Assembly: GCA_963847515.1 (NCBI GenBank)
Contig: CAWKAA010000001.1
Span: 1,116,001-1,180,000 of the forward strand
DNA length: 64,000 nucleotides
Direction of reading: 5' to 3'
Source: QHXW01 sp963847515
Lineage (GTDB): Bacteria; Acidobacteriota; Terriglobia; Bryobacterales; Bryobacteraceae
The notes beneath the pieces were generated by a model. That model ran no database searches, was not told the DNA's origin, and was given only the letters and a program-made list of their open reading frames with translations. Positions 27,090-35,987 of this stretch are shown piece by piece. Every line of letters starts with the position of its first letter. Position 1 is the first letter of the stretch. The position numbers were made by a program, and so were the translations under genes.

Positions 27090-27484
27090 CTCAAGCGACT
27101 CTGCCGCACCTGACGTAACCGTCAGCTATCCCGATTATGAAGCCTATCGGGATTCCGTCAATTCCTTCAGTGGCCTGCTATGTCGTCCTGCGCACGCGCG
27201 AAATCGGCATCCGCATGGCTGTCGGCGCTCAAAAGCGCGACATCCTTGGACTCATCCTGCGCGAAAGTACACGGCCTGTGCTCGCTGGATTGCTTGTCGG
27301 AATGTTTCTCGCTGTTGGAGCCTCTCACGTGCTGCGCGGAGTGCTCTTTGGACTCAATACAGTCGACGGTGTCTCCTTCGTGGGCGTCTCACTGTTGTTT
27401 TCGGCGATCGCACTGCTAGCCGCTTACCCACCGTCGCGTCGAGCCATGCGCGTCGATCCCATGGTGGCGCTCAGATATGAATGA
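27090..27484 (+). pseudogene. remnant of a MacB/FtsX-type permease with large internal deletion
   Basis: The first piece reads APDVTVSYPDYEAYRDSVNS, which resembles the early periplasmic region of these permeases. Near 27168, about thirty residues later, the sequence jumps in another frame to VACYVVLRTREIGIRMAVGA and continues through the final FtsX domain to RRAMRVDPMVALRYE. Some 600 residues are missing between. The first transmembrane helix upstream is also not recognisable. This is a clear deletion remnant of a gene like the one at 15233, too small to function as a permease. Confidence 0.75.
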
Positions 27485-27577
27485 CAACGCTTATTGAAGC
27501 GCCACACCAGTGGCTTGTAGCAGTCAGAACGTTAGGCCGTTTCCTCTGGTCGCGGCTCAAAGCCGGTTACGCAGGGT

Positions 27578-28909
27578 CTATACGGGACGGTCGACGATCT
27601 GCTCTGTCTTCGGGTCCCAATAAAGCTTCTTGCCGTCGCGGTAGGCTCGCGCCGCCATAATGACCACGACTGAATGGGCGTAACCGTTAAGCACGGTGGC
27701 GTTCGGCGCCTTGCGGCTGCGCAGGCACTCCAGAAAGTTGGTCATGTGCGACAGGTCCGTGTCGCCCATGCCGGGCGGCGGGATCCTGTCGCTGCCGGGA
27801 AGCAGGACATACTTCTCGTCGCGCTTGATATAGGGATTGTCCTCGTGGTTACCCTTCTCTTCCACCCATTTCCAGCGGGGGCTGCCCTCTCCGCCGATGT
27901 TGACGAGGGTGGCTTGCTTGCCCATGATCCGGCTGAAGCTGTCGCTATCGTTGCCGAAGCTGGTGGAGAAACTCATTAGGAAACCTTTGGGGTATTCGAG
28001 CAGGGCCTGAAAGGTATCCGGATTTTCGCGGCCGTCTTTCCACGCAAAGATGCCGCCGTGGGCCACAACCGATTTTGGAAAATTATCTTCCAGGAAGTAG
28101 TGCATCAGATCGGCGCCGTGGCATAACCATTGATCGGCGATACCGCTCGAGAAGTCCTTGTAGAGCCGGAACTCGAAGTAAGCGCGCGGATCGAACGGAC
28201 GGTAGGGCTTGTGCATCAGCCACCGGCGCCAGTCCGTATCCTCCTCGCGGATCTGGTCCACTTCACGCCGCCCGCGCCAGCGCGGGCCATGAAAGTTCCA
28301 AACCATCTCGACTTTGGTTACGTCGCCCAAGGCGCCGGAGTCGATGAACTGTTTGGTGGCAATCTGATAAGACTCGCTGCGATGCTGCGTGCCGATCTGC
28401 ACGATGAGGTTGCGCGAGAGCACTGCATCGCGAGCGGCTTTGGCCTCATCCAGGTCGTTGGCCATGGGCTTTTCGCAGTAAGCATCTTTGCCGGCCTCCG
28501 CCACTGCCCGCAATACCGGCGCGTGCTGGAAGTCCGCGGTTGAAATGACCACGGCGTCAATATCTTTTTGGGCCAGCAAATCATCCATGTACTGGAAAGC
28601 GCGCGGAGCACGGCCGTACACGGTCTGCGCCCTCGAGGCGGCTCTTTCGCGGTTCACTTTCCATAGATCGCAGACCGCCGCCATCTCGACGTTATGCTTG
28701 TCCTTGAGCTGCGACACGATCCAATCGAGCTCCGAACCGCGGTCGCCGATTCCGATGTGGCCAAGCAGAATGCGGTCGTTGGCCCCCTTAATGCGCGAGT
28801 AGGAAAACGCCGGGGAACTGAGAAGGCCGGCTCCGCCGATCGCGGCCGCCGTCTGATTGAGAAAAGCTCGCCGGTTGATGGCCAAAGATGACGCAGACGA
28901 ATCGCTCAT
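27578..28909 (-). CDS. Tat-exported Gfo/Idh/MocA family oxidoreductase
   Basis: This 443-residue protein has a twin-arginine signal (INRRAFLNQTAAAIGGAGLL). The Rossmann domain follows (LGHIGIGDRGSE), with VVISTADFQHAPVLRAVAEA and the CEKPMANDLDEA motif, whose Lys is catalytic in sugar dehydrogenases of this family. The C-terminal substrate domain includes GIADQWLCHGADLMHYFL. Export with a folded NAD(P) cofactor is common in this group in Acidobacteria and Planctomycetes and suggests periplasmic sugar chemistry, possibly glycoside hydrolysis through a 3-keto intermediate. DUF1080 proteins, often linked to the same chemistry, occur about 20 kb away. Confidence 0.88.
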   Translation of the reverse strand: MSDSSASSLAINRRAFLNQTAAAIGGAGLLSSPAFSYSRIKGANDRILLGHIGIGDRGSELDWIVSQLKDKHNVEMAAVCDLWKVNRERAASRAQTVYGRAPRAFQYMDDLLAQKDIDAVVISTADFQHAPVLRAVAEAGKDAYCEKPMANDLDEAKAARDAVLSRNLIVQIGTQHRSESYQIATKQFIDSGALGDVTKVEMVWNFHGPRWRGRREVDQIREEDTDWRRWLMHKPYRPFDPRAYFEFRLYKDFSSGIADQWLCHGADLMHYFLEDNFPKSVVAHGGIFAWKDGRENPDTFQALLEYPKGFLMSFSTSFGNDSDSFSRIMGKQATLVNIGGEGSPRWKWVEEKGNHEDNPYIKRDEKYVLLPGSDRIPPPGMGDTDLSHMTNFLECLRSRKAPNATVLNGYAHSVVVIMAARAYRDGKKLYWDPKTEQIVDRPV

Positions 28910-28979
28910 GGTTCTGTCCTGTTTTTAAGAACAGTCTAGCAGGTAGGAAGAGAACAGGTGTAAATTGCGGGAAACGGGT

Positions 28980-29363
28980 TCAGGCGCTGACGGCCAGCAC
29001 TTCCTGCTTCATCTCTTGCGCGAATATGTAGAAACCGAAAAGAGGCTGGCTATTGCCCTTACCCCAGCGTTGCGCGGACCACTTCACGCGTACAAACCGG
29101 ACATTCGGATGCGGACCGAGATCGAGCAGAACCTGGTAGGTACCGCAGTAGAATTTTTGCGGGAAGGCCACCAAGGGCTTGGTCCCCCATTCCTGGCCAT
29201 CCACCGAGCCCCAGATCGAAACGTCCAGGCTCTCCTGTTCGATGATGCGGGTAATGCCGAGGGTCAGCAGGACCAAACGGCCTTTCGAAGCGCCAAGGTC
29301 CAGATCGGAACCGTTGCCGTCTTCGCGAACTGTAGTTTCCGGGAGTAGAAAACTTGGTAACAT
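28980..29363 (-). CDS. conserved hypothetical protein, beta-rich
   Basis: ATG 29363 has GGAG nine bases upstream and gives 127 residues beginning MLPSFLLPETTVREDGNG. The sequence is beta-rich with a conserved look: LVLLTLGITRIIEQESLDVS, IWGSVDGQEWG, and VRFVRVKWSAQRWG. The pattern resembles a small jelly-roll or discoidin-like fold, but I cannot name a family. There is no signal peptide. It ends downstream of the aminotransferase gene on the same strand, 30 bp away, so the two may be co-transcribed. Confidence 0.55.
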   Translation of the reverse strand: MLPSFLLPETTVREDGNGSDLDLGASKGRLVLLTLGITRIIEQESLDVSIWGSVDGQEWGTKPLVAFPQKFYCGTYQVLLDLGPHPNVRFVRVKWSAQRWGKGNSQPLFGFYIFAQEMKQEVLAVSA

Positions 29364-29392
29364 CGGACTTTTCTCCAGCCGCAAATTGGCGG

Positions 29393-30607
29393 CTATCGAG
29401 ATCGGGAAACTGAAAACAACTTTTTTCCGGCTGCCTCCAGGGTCTCATATTTCTTACAAAAACAAAAGCGAATTTGTTGCGAACCATCGGCAGGATTGTC
29501 ATAAAAACTTGACCCAGGAACGGCAGCGACACCGATATCTGTGATTAAGTGCCTGACGAAACTCACATCGTCGGCGAATCCGAAGCTGGAAATATCTGTA
29601 ATTACGTAATATGCGCCTCGAGGGGAGTAGCAGCGGAAACCTGCGTCCTCGAGAATATCAAAGATCAAGCTGCGGCGTTTCGCGTAGTCCGCTGTAAGCT
29701 GATGGTAATAGTGATCAGGGAAGGTTAACGCTAACGAACACGCTTCCTGTAGCGGGGCTGCGGCGCCCACGGTGAGAAAGTCGTGCACTTTACGTACGGA
29801 ATCAGACAAATCAGGCGCAGCCAGCACCCAGCCTACCCTCCAGCCGGTTACTGAAAACGTTTTACTCATGCTGTTGACTAATACAGAACGGTCTCGCATA
29901 CCGTCCAGAGTCATGATGGGAATATGATCATGGCCGTCATAAGTAATGTGTTCGTAAATCTCGTCGGAAATGGCGAGAACATCAAACTCCTGGCAGAGGC
30001 CGGCGATGAACTCGAGCTCCGGACGCGTAAAGACCTTGCCGGTCGGATTGTTCGGTGAGTTCAAGATGATGGCTTTGGTTCGCGGCGTAAATGCGCGGCG
30101 CAACTCAGCGGGGTCAAAGGTCCAGTCGGGCGGCCGGAGCTGCACCAGGCGAGGCACGGCTCCGCATAGCTTCGTATCCGGCCTGTAGTTTTCGTAGAAA
30201 GGCTCGAAGATCACCACGTCATCGCCGGGATTGGTGACGGCGGTGAGAGAAGCGATCATGCCTTCGGTAGAACCGCAGCAGACGGTCACTTCGGTTTCGG
30301 GATTGACGTCGATCCCATAGGTGCGCCGGTATTTCGCGGCGATGGCATCCCGCAGAGATTTTGCGCCCCAGGTGATTGCATACTGATTGAAATTGTTGCT
30401 GATGGCTTCGCGCGCAGCTTCTTTGAGCGCTTCCGGCGCGCTGAAGTCCGGAAAGCCCTGTGCCAGGTTGATGGCGCCATGGCGCACCGCCAGACGCGTC
30501 ATCTCGCGGATCACTGACTCGGTGAAATCTCTGGTGCGAAGGCTACGAAATCGTGCGCGATCGGTTGCGCTTAGCGCGGCTGGCGGGGGTTTTTGCGGTG
30601 ACGCCAT
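29393..30607 (-). CDS. class I/II pyridoxal-phosphate aminotransferase
   Basis: From ATG 30607 (MASPQKPPPAALSATDR) the protein has 404 residues; longer readings overlap the lytic transglycosylase gene and look unconserved. Fold-type I signatures are present in order: INLAQGFPDF, GSTEGMIASLTAV, LNSPNNPTGKVF (cofactor Asn), AISDEIYEHITYDG (cofactor Asp and Tyr), NSMSKTFSVTGWRVGW with the Schiff-base Lys, and a C-terminal IRFCFCK that supplies the substrate-carboxylate Arg. The closest functional types are methionine or kynurenine aminotransferases and aspartate-type enzymes. The start overlaps the preceding gene by 65 bp. Confidence 0.87.
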   Translation of the reverse strand: MASPQKPPPAALSATDRARFRSLRTRDFTESVIREMTRLAVRHGAINLAQGFPDFSAPEALKEAAREAISNNFNQYAITWGAKSLRDAIAAKYRRTYGIDVNPETEVTVCCGSTEGMIASLTAVTNPGDDVVIFEPFYENYRPDTKLCGAVPRLVQLRPPDWTFDPAELRRAFTPRTKAIILNSPNNPTGKVFTRPELEFIAGLCQEFDVLAISDEIYEHITYDGHDHIPIMTLDGMRDRSVLVNSMSKTFSVTGWRVGWVLAAPDLSDSVRKVHDFLTVGAAAPLQEACSLALTFPDHYYHQLTADYAKRRSLIFDILEDAGFRCYSPRGAYYVITDISSFGFADDVSFVRHLITDIGVAAVPGSSFYDNPADGSQQIRFCFCKKYETLEAAGKKLFSVSRSR

Positions 30608-32816
30608 CTGTTGAGGGTAACGCGGAGATTGCGGTTCCGTAAAGGCGGCGGTAAATGGCGGCATTCCGCAATACGGCCTGCACATATTCCCGGGTCTCGG
30701 TAAACGGGATGGTCTCGACAAATTCGGACGGTTCCTGAAAAGAGTTCCAAGTGCGCCACTGGTCCACGTGGGTTTTTCCGGCGTTGTAAGCCGCCAGGGT
30801 CTCTTCCCACTTGCCGCCGCATTCATCCAGCATGCTGCGGAGGTAGCGCGCGCCCAACTGGAGGCTTGTCGCAGGCTGCAACAGCATCGAAGTGCGGAAG
30901 CGGCGGACGCCGTTGCGCCGTGCCAACTGCCTCCCGGTAGCGGGCATTAGCTGGGTCAACCCGTAAGCGCTTTTGTGGGAGATGGCCGCCGGATTAAATT
31001 CCGATTCCTGGCGAATGAGGGCAGCCACGACATAAGGATCCAGATTCTGCAGCGTGGCGTTGCGCACCAAGTCCTTCTGGTAGGGCAGCGGAAACAGGTA
31101 TTCCCAGAACGCGCGGGGCATCTGATCGAAGGGCGTGGAAAGATAATCGGGCGCAAAACTTTTCATATATCGCAAGCCGATGTATGGCGACGCGGCCGAA
31201 CGCGCCAGCTCCATAGCCAGCAGCTGCGGTTGGCCGTCGGTGCGCGCACCGAATCGCAGCTCGGCTTCAGCGAGATCGGATAAGCCGGCTCCGGCGAGGA
31301 GTCGAGCGCGGTCGATGCGGAGTTTGGTAGCGGATGAGAGCTCCTGGCCGGCGGGAACACGGCGCTCGGGGAATGGAAGGCCATTCAGATACTGAACGAC
31401 TTTCGCGGACGGTTCCGCAGCCACAAGCTTGGGATCGGCAAGGCGTTCCCGCGCCCGCACGGAGTAATAATAATTGGGATAGAGGCTGACGATCCTGGCG
31501 TAGTAGGCGCGCGCGGCGGGGAAATCGCCGGCCGGCTCACTCAAGCGCCCCAGGAAATAGAGGGCCGCACCGGTCCGAGGATCGGTCGGGTAGCGTTCGA
31601 GCTGCTCGTGCAGGAGGTCCCCCGAATCCTGACGCCGCTGGACGTAAGCACTCCAGGTCACCTTCCAGTGGCAATAGGAAGCCATGGCGTCATCCGGGAA
31701 ATCTTCGTACACCGCCCGGTAAAGCGATTCAAACATGTCGGAACGGTTCTGCAACAAATAGTGATTGCCAGCCGACACCAGCGCCTTCAAGCGCCACGCA
31801 GACAAGCGATAATCCTTGGCGAGACGCTTCACGGTCTCGAGCCTTTCGCCGTCATCATTCACGCGACCCTGGCACTCGGCGATATAGTAGAAGCGCTCGG
31901 CGTCGGCTTCCGAGTCCTCGAGACCCAGCGCTGCGAGGTATTGGGAAGCCGCCGCCGTCTCTCCTCGCAGATAATCAGCAGCTCCGATCCGGACGCGGGC
32001 CCGATCCCGGTCGAGGCCGGTGAGCTGCGGAACGATGGCCGCGAACTCCTTCCGCGCACGAACATAATCGCGGTCCGCCATAAATTTTTCCGCGCGACCG
32101 AGCATCTGATCCGCGGTGGCCGGCGGGTAAGCCGCGCCCATCGTATCTTTGAAGATCATCAGGGCAGCGGAAGCGCGCACCGCGGCATCCGTGTCGGGAT
32201 AACTGAAGTAAACGCGCTGGTAATAAAGGGCGGCATGGAGAGGATCGGCAGCTGCCTCGTACGCGGTGGCCAGCGTGAGGTATGCGTCCGGTTGCGGCAA
32301 TTCACCGTCACGCTCACCGAGTATGCGAATGGCTTCCGCGGGATTGTTCAGAGCCACCAGCGCCTTGGCCCGGAGCACTTTGGACCGGGCAGTCAGCGGA
32401 GAAACAATCTCGGCCCCTGCCACGGCTGCCAGCTCTTTCTCGATGCCCGCTTCGTTCTTCACCTGCAATTCGGCCGACGCGAGATAGTAAGCGCTGTAGT
32501 CCTGGATTTTCGGCAGGCGAGTCTCGACGGCTTTCAGGTGCTGGATGGCGCGGGGGTAATCCTTCTGATCGAGCGAGGTAACCCCCAAGGCCAGGTGGGC
32601 CAGCGCGCCCGTTTGATCTTTGGGATGCTGCGCAGCGAAATGCTCGATGCGCGCGCGCCGCGCGATGGATGGATTGTCGCGGTATACCTTAACCAGGGAC
32701 GCCAAGTCTTCGGCGGCGGCCGCGGGGAAGGCAACCGCAATCCCCAGAATCAGCGTTGCAGTAAAGCTAGACCAACGGGCCGGGATAGTTGGGGCCAAGC
32801 AGAATTGCGTCGTCAT
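30543..32816 (-). CDS. slt: soluble lytic murein transglycosylase with TPR-like superhelix
   Basis: The protein has 757 residues. An N-terminal hydrophobic segment (ATLILGIAVAFPAAAAED) is a signal peptide. Residues 40-560 are helical repeats typical of the Slt70 U-domain. The catalytic SLT domain near residue 600 has LIRQESEFNPAAISHKSAYG, where the Glu is catalytic, then LTQLMPATGRQLA and ETLAAYNAGKTHVDQW. It cleaves peptidoglycan glycan strands in the periplasm, forming 1,6-anhydro ends. The gene overlaps the preceding gene by 50 bp and the next by 65 bp, so this three-gene run is compact. Confidence 0.9.
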   Translation of the reverse strand: MTTQFCLAPTIPARWSSFTATLILGIAVAFPAAAAEDLASLVKVYRDNPSIARRARIEHFAAQHPKDQTGALAHLALGVTSLDQKDYPRAIQHLKAVETRLPKIQDYSAYYLASAELQVKNEAGIEKELAAVAGAEIVSPLTARSKVLRAKALVALNNPAEAIRILGERDGELPQPDAYLTLATAYEAAADPLHAALYYQRVYFSYPDTDAAVRASAALMIFKDTMGAAYPPATADQMLGRAEKFMADRDYVRARKEFAAIVPQLTGLDRDRARVRIGAADYLRGETAAASQYLAALGLEDSEADAERFYYIAECQGRVNDDGERLETVKRLAKDYRLSAWRLKALVSAGNHYLLQNRSDMFESLYRAVYEDFPDDAMASYCHWKVTWSAYVQRRQDSGDLLHEQLERYPTDPRTGAALYFLGRLSEPAGDFPAARAYYARIVSLYPNYYYSVRARERLADPKLVAAEPSAKVVQYLNGLPFPERRVPAGQELSSATKLRIDRARLLAGAGLSDLAEAELRFGARTDGQPQLLAMELARSAASPYIGLRYMKSFAPDYLSTPFDQMPRAFWEYLFPLPYQKDLVRNATLQNLDPYVVAALIRQESEFNPAAISHKSAYGLTQLMPATGRQLARRNGVRRFRTSMLLQPATSLQLGARYLRSMLDECGGKWEETLAAYNAGKTHVDQWRTWNSFQEPSEFVETIPFTETREYVQAVLRNAAIYRRLYGTAISALPSTDGVTAKTPASRAKRNRSRTIS

Positions 32817-33846
32817 TCGCCAAGCTGCGCACCAGTTCGAGGTGCAAATAGTCCACCATTGTGGGAGACGAAGTCATGTGCTTCTCCCGAAATTCTTCGC
32901 GCGCCGCATCGATGGGTGACTGCAGCGCGCCGTAAATGTCGCGGGTTTCACGGGCAGACCGCAGCACATCCAGTTTGGAAATCCGGATCTCGGCTACCTG
33001 CACGCGAGCAAAACGTTGCGCCGCCAGATGCACGTGCTGTTCTCCCCGCGAAAGGGAGCTCCACGCATTGTGCTGTTTAGCACCCAAGGCTTTCGTCATA
33101 GTCTCGGCCGGAGCGCCGTTGGGCGCCGCTCCCGAGATCGTAACCATCTGATCTGAAGGCCTTTGCTGGCCACCAAACGCCAGTCCTAAACCTGCCGGCG
33201 GATCCAACGCGAGTGTGAAAATATGACACTGTAGCCCTGCCACCCCTGAAAGCAGTTCTAGGAGGGGAGCCTGTACGCGCCCGGTGGCATAGAGAATACC
33301 CGCCACAGCTTCATTCACCACCAGCGGGAACAGGTAAACCCGCTCGTCCGGCTTGTGGCCGAAGAGCCCGAGAAGGGCGTTTGAAATCTCTCCGGGAGCG
33401 CTCATCGCGATGACGGGATCATGAGTCTCGATCGCGGTGGCGAACGCCGCCGCTTGTGCGGTGGGGATTTCGAGTCTCGCCAAGCGTTCGCCGGACTGCG
33501 CACCGGCATGACGCCTGATGCGCTCCGCGCGAACGCGCTTTTCGTGGACCGAGAACAGGGCTGCCTGATCGCAAAAAGGAACGGTGACGTCGAGAAGTAC
33601 GGAATACAAATCCTCAATGCCGGCGGCATTCCGCAGGCGGCGCACGGCCTGATTCAACGCTTCGGCCGATCCACGAAGGCTCTCCGAGAGGGCGTCCGGC
33701 ACAGGTTCCGTCGTGGATCGCTGCAGCACCGCAGACACACGAGACTTCACCTCGGTTTCGACCTGCTGCTCGAGGTCTTCCATAAGGCGCGAGAAATTCT
33801 CTTCGCAAAGTTTCCGCCAGTAGGCGGTCGGCGCGGCGGGCGTCAT
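32767..33846 (-). CDS. GAF-like domain protein, function unknown
   Basis: This cytoplasmic protein has 359 residues. It starts with a helical segment (FSRLMEDLEQQVETEVKSRV) likely to form a coiled coil. A domain at about residues 75-200 has GAF-like features (AGIEDLYSVLLDVTVPFCDQ, RVYLFPLVVNEAVAGILYAT). The rest is low in recognisable motifs, with a helical C-terminus (IDAAREEFREKHM, YLHLELVRSLANDDAILLG). It may sense a small ligand or redox state, but no output domain is visible. It is first in a compact run with the transglycosylase and aminotransferase genes, overlapping the next by 50 bp. Confidence 0.65.
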   Translation of the reverse strand: MTPAAPTAYWRKLCEENFSRLMEDLEQQVETEVKSRVSAVLQRSTTEPVPDALSESLRGSAEALNQAVRRLRNAAGIEDLYSVLLDVTVPFCDQAALFSVHEKRVRAERIRRHAGAQSGERLARLEIPTAQAAAFATAIETHDPVIAMSAPGEISNALLGLFGHKPDERVYLFPLVVNEAVAGILYATGRVQAPLLELLSGVAGLQCHIFTLALDPPAGLGLAFGGQQRPSDQMVTISGAAPNGAPAETMTKALGAKQHNAWSSLSRGEQHVHLAAQRFARVQVAEIRISKLDVLRSARETRDIYGALQSPIDAAREEFREKHMTSSPTMVDYLHLELVRSLANDDAILLGPNYPGPLV

Positions 33847-33918
33847 TCGATACTTTCTGTAACTATTTTAACAGAGCGCGGGGCAATCCAAGCTGCGCTG
33901 CATGCGTAAGATCTAGGG

Positions 33919-34638
33919 ATGGACAAAATTCTCTCCGGCAAAGTAGCAGTTGTTACGGGTGGAACGCGGGGCATCGGCCGAGCCGTGGCCGAGCGGCTGC
34001 TGCGTGAAGGCGCATCGGTGGCCATCTGCGGCCGTTCCGGCGAAACGGTAACCCGCGCTGTCACGGAATTAACAGAGACCACCGGCGGTCAGGTATATGG
34101 CGAAGCGGCCGACATCTCCAAACCCGAAGACGTGCGACGGTTCTTCGGCAGCGTGGATCAGCATCTAGGCGATTTAGGAATCTTAATCAACAACGCTGGA
34201 TTGGGAATATTTCGGCGCGTGGCCGATATGAGTATTGGAGAGTGGCATCAGATGATCGACCTGAATCTTTCAGGTGTGTTTTACTGTTGCCGCGAAGTTT
34301 TACCAAGATTTAATAAATCTGGTGAAGGCTACATCATCAATATTAGTAGCTTGGCCGGGAAGAATGCTTTCTCGGGGGGCGCGGGTTATAACGCGTCGAA
34401 GTTCGGGCTAAACGGGTTTAGCGAAGCGATGATGCTGGACCACAGATACGACAATGTTCGCGTGAGTTACATCATGCCGGGCAGCGTCGATACCGAGTTT
34501 GGTTCGGGGAGTGGAGCAGGCGCAGATTGGAAGATTGCGCCAGCGGACGTGGCAGAAGTTGTGATGAATCTGCTGCGAATGCCTCAGCGCACGCTGGTTA
34601 GCCGCGTGGAAATGAGACCCTTGAAGCCGAGGAAATAG
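33919..34638 (+). CDS. short-chain dehydrogenase/reductase
   Basis: This classical SDR has 239 residues. The cofactor loop is VVTGGTRGIGRAVAERL, with an Arg after the third strand (ICGRSG) that suggests NADP(H). NNAG is followed by the catalytic Ser in INISSLAGKN, and the YNASK tetrad Tyr/Lys lies near residue 157. The C-terminus (VSRVEMRPLKPRK) is typical of 3-oxoacyl reductase-like SDRs. The substrate is not determinable. It is divergent from the GAF-like gene, with 72 bp between. Confidence 0.88.
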   Translation: MDKILSGKVAVVTGGTRGIGRAVAERLLREGASVAICGRSGETVTRAVTELTETTGGQVYGEAADISKPEDVRRFFGSVDQHLGDLGILINNAGLGIFRRVADMSIGEWHQMIDLNLSGVFYCCREVLPRFNKSGEGYIINISSLAGKNAFSGGAGYNASKFGLNGFSEAMMLDHRYDNVRVSYIMPGSVDTEFGSGSGAGADWKIAPADVAEVVMNLLRMPQRTLVSRVEMRPLKPRK

Positions 34639-34653
34639 CGGCGTTTTTCGCAT

Positions 34654-34669
34654 TGGCATGCAACTTGCT
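34654..34669 (+). promoter_or_regulatory. sigma-54-type -24/-12 promoter
   Basis: TGGCATGCAACTTGCT fits the sigma-54 consensus TGGCAY-N5-TTGCW, with GG and GC at the expected separation. Transcription would start near 34681, leaving a short leader with GAGGTG before ATG 34707. It lies in the 68-bp gap before the AAA+ ATPase gene. Sigma-54 promoters need an enhancer-binding activator; none is encoded nearby and no enhancer site is evident. Confidence 0.6.
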
Positions 34670-34706
34670 CTAGATTGAGCGTGAGTCTTTGAGGTGGGAA
34701 ACGAAC

Positions 34707-35888
34707 ATGGTACGGCTGAATAGAAAGCTCGATCCGACGCGAACAGGCCAGGACGCTAACAAGCTCTATACGGACCTGCACAGGCGGATTGTCGGTCAGG
34801 ACGAAGCGATCGACCAGATTGTCAACATCTACCAGATGTTCATGGCAGGAATGAATGGGCCGGGCCGTCCGATCGGTAACTTTCTGTTCCTTGGGCCTAC
34901 GGGCTCGGGCAAAACCCGGCTGGTGGAATCCGCCGCTGAAAGCCTGGTGGGCGACCCACGCGCCATGATTAAGATCGATTGCGCGGAGTTTCAGCACAGC
35001 CACGAAATTGCCAAGTTGATCGGTTCGCCTCCCGGATATCTGGGACACAGGGAAACACATCCGCTGCTGAGCCAGGAAGTTTTGAATCAATACCACTCAG
35101 AAAAAATCAAAGTGAGTTTTGTGCTGTTTGACGAGATTGAAAAGGCCAGCGACGCCCTATGGAATTTATTGCTGGGCATTCTGGACAAAGCCACATTAAC
35201 CCTTGGGGACAATCGGAGGGTGGACTTCTCACGAACGCTGATCTTTATGACCAGTAATCTGGGGGCTTCCGAAATGGGTTCCATCTTGAGACCCAATTTG
35301 GGATTTGCGGCTTCGGAACTCGAGCGACAGCATCAGTCCGGGCAGCTGGATGAGAAAACCTCCGAGAAGGTTTCAAAAGCCGGCGTCGAAGCCGCGCGAC
35401 GCAAGTTTACACCGGAGTTCATGAACCGCATCGATAAAGTTGTCGTGTTCAAACCACTGGGGCAGCCTGAGCTGCGCAAAATCCTGGGGCTGGAGCTGAA
35501 CATTCTGCAGCAGCGGGTTTTCAACACGTCGACGAGTACGCCGTTCGTGTTCTCCCTCACCGACGCCGCCAAGGATTATCTGCTGCGTGAAGGGACAGAC
35601 GTGAAATACGGCGCCCGCCATCTGAAGCGCGCCATCGATCGAGGGCTGGTGCATCCCATGTCGAACCTGATTGCGACGCAACAGATTCGCGGCGGCGATT
35701 TGATTAAGGTGGATTTCGACTCCGAAACGAACGAGGTGACCTTCGCCAAGGAAGCCGAAGACATGCCCACGTACGCCATGATGCAGTTGGTAGAATCCAC
35801 CTGCCTCCCCGTGCCGCCGCTGTCAGCGGGCGCGGTGGTCGAAGTCCCGAAAGTCGCTGCGCGCGGCCGCCGGACATTAGCCGGATAA
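34707..35888 (+). CDS. stand-alone ClpA/ClpB D2-type AAA+ ATPase
   Basis: The protein has 393 residues from ATG 34707, with GAGGTG nine bases upstream. It has one AAA+ module of the ClpA/B second-domain class: RRIVGQDEAIDQIVNIY, Walker A GPTGSGKTRL, a CAEFQHSHEIAKLIGSPPGY substrate-loop region, Walker B VLFDEIEKA, sensor 1 FMTSNLGASEMG and arginine-finger region PEFMNRIDKVVVF. A C-terminal small domain follows (YGARHLKRAIDRGLVHP). There is no Clp N-domain, no D1, no middle coiled coil and no zinc finger like that of ClpX. No IGF/IGL-type ClpP-docking loop is obvious. It may be a disaggregase or unfoldase with its own adaptor. The sigma-54-like promoter suggests conditional expression. Confidence 0.82.
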   Translation: MVRLNRKLDPTRTGQDANKLYTDLHRRIVGQDEAIDQIVNIYQMFMAGMNGPGRPIGNFLFLGPTGSGKTRLVESAAESLVGDPRAMIKIDCAEFQHSHEIAKLIGSPPGYLGHRETHPLLSQEVLNQYHSEKIKVSFVLFDEIEKASDALWNLLLGILDKATLTLGDNRRVDFSRTLIFMTSNLGASEMGSILRPNLGFAASELERQHQSGQLDEKTSEKVSKAGVEAARRKFTPEFMNRIDKVVVFKPLGQPELRKILGLELNILQQRVFNTSTSTPFVFSLTDAAKDYLLREGTDVKYGARHLKRAIDRGLVHPMSNLIATQQIRGGDLIKVDFDSETNEVTFAKEAEDMPTYAMMQLVESTCLPVPPLSAGAVVEVPKVAARGRRTLAG

Positions 35889-35894
35889 CAAAAG

Positions 35895-35929
35895 CAGGTT
35901 TCAGGTTCCAGGTGTTAGGTGTCAGGGTT
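35895..35929. repeat. five tandem heptamers (CAGGTKT type)
   Basis: CAGGTTT, CAGGTTC, CAGGTGT, TAGGTGT and CAGGGTT follow each other without gaps. They lie in the intergenic region just after the Clp-type gene and before the UbiE promoter. The heptamer may be a variable-number repeat. No protein reading here is credible. Confidence 0.65.
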
Positions 35930-35987
35930 TGGCCAGAAGCTTGGCGGCCGTGACAAACAAATACCGGTACCGGAATCTCCGCTTTGC

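Noticed and set aside
31608..33080. 490-residue plus-strand frame across the transglycosylase gene
   Set aside because: It lies wholly opposite the Slt and GAF-like genes, is Arg/Gly-rich without motifs, and the minus-strand genes are clearly real.
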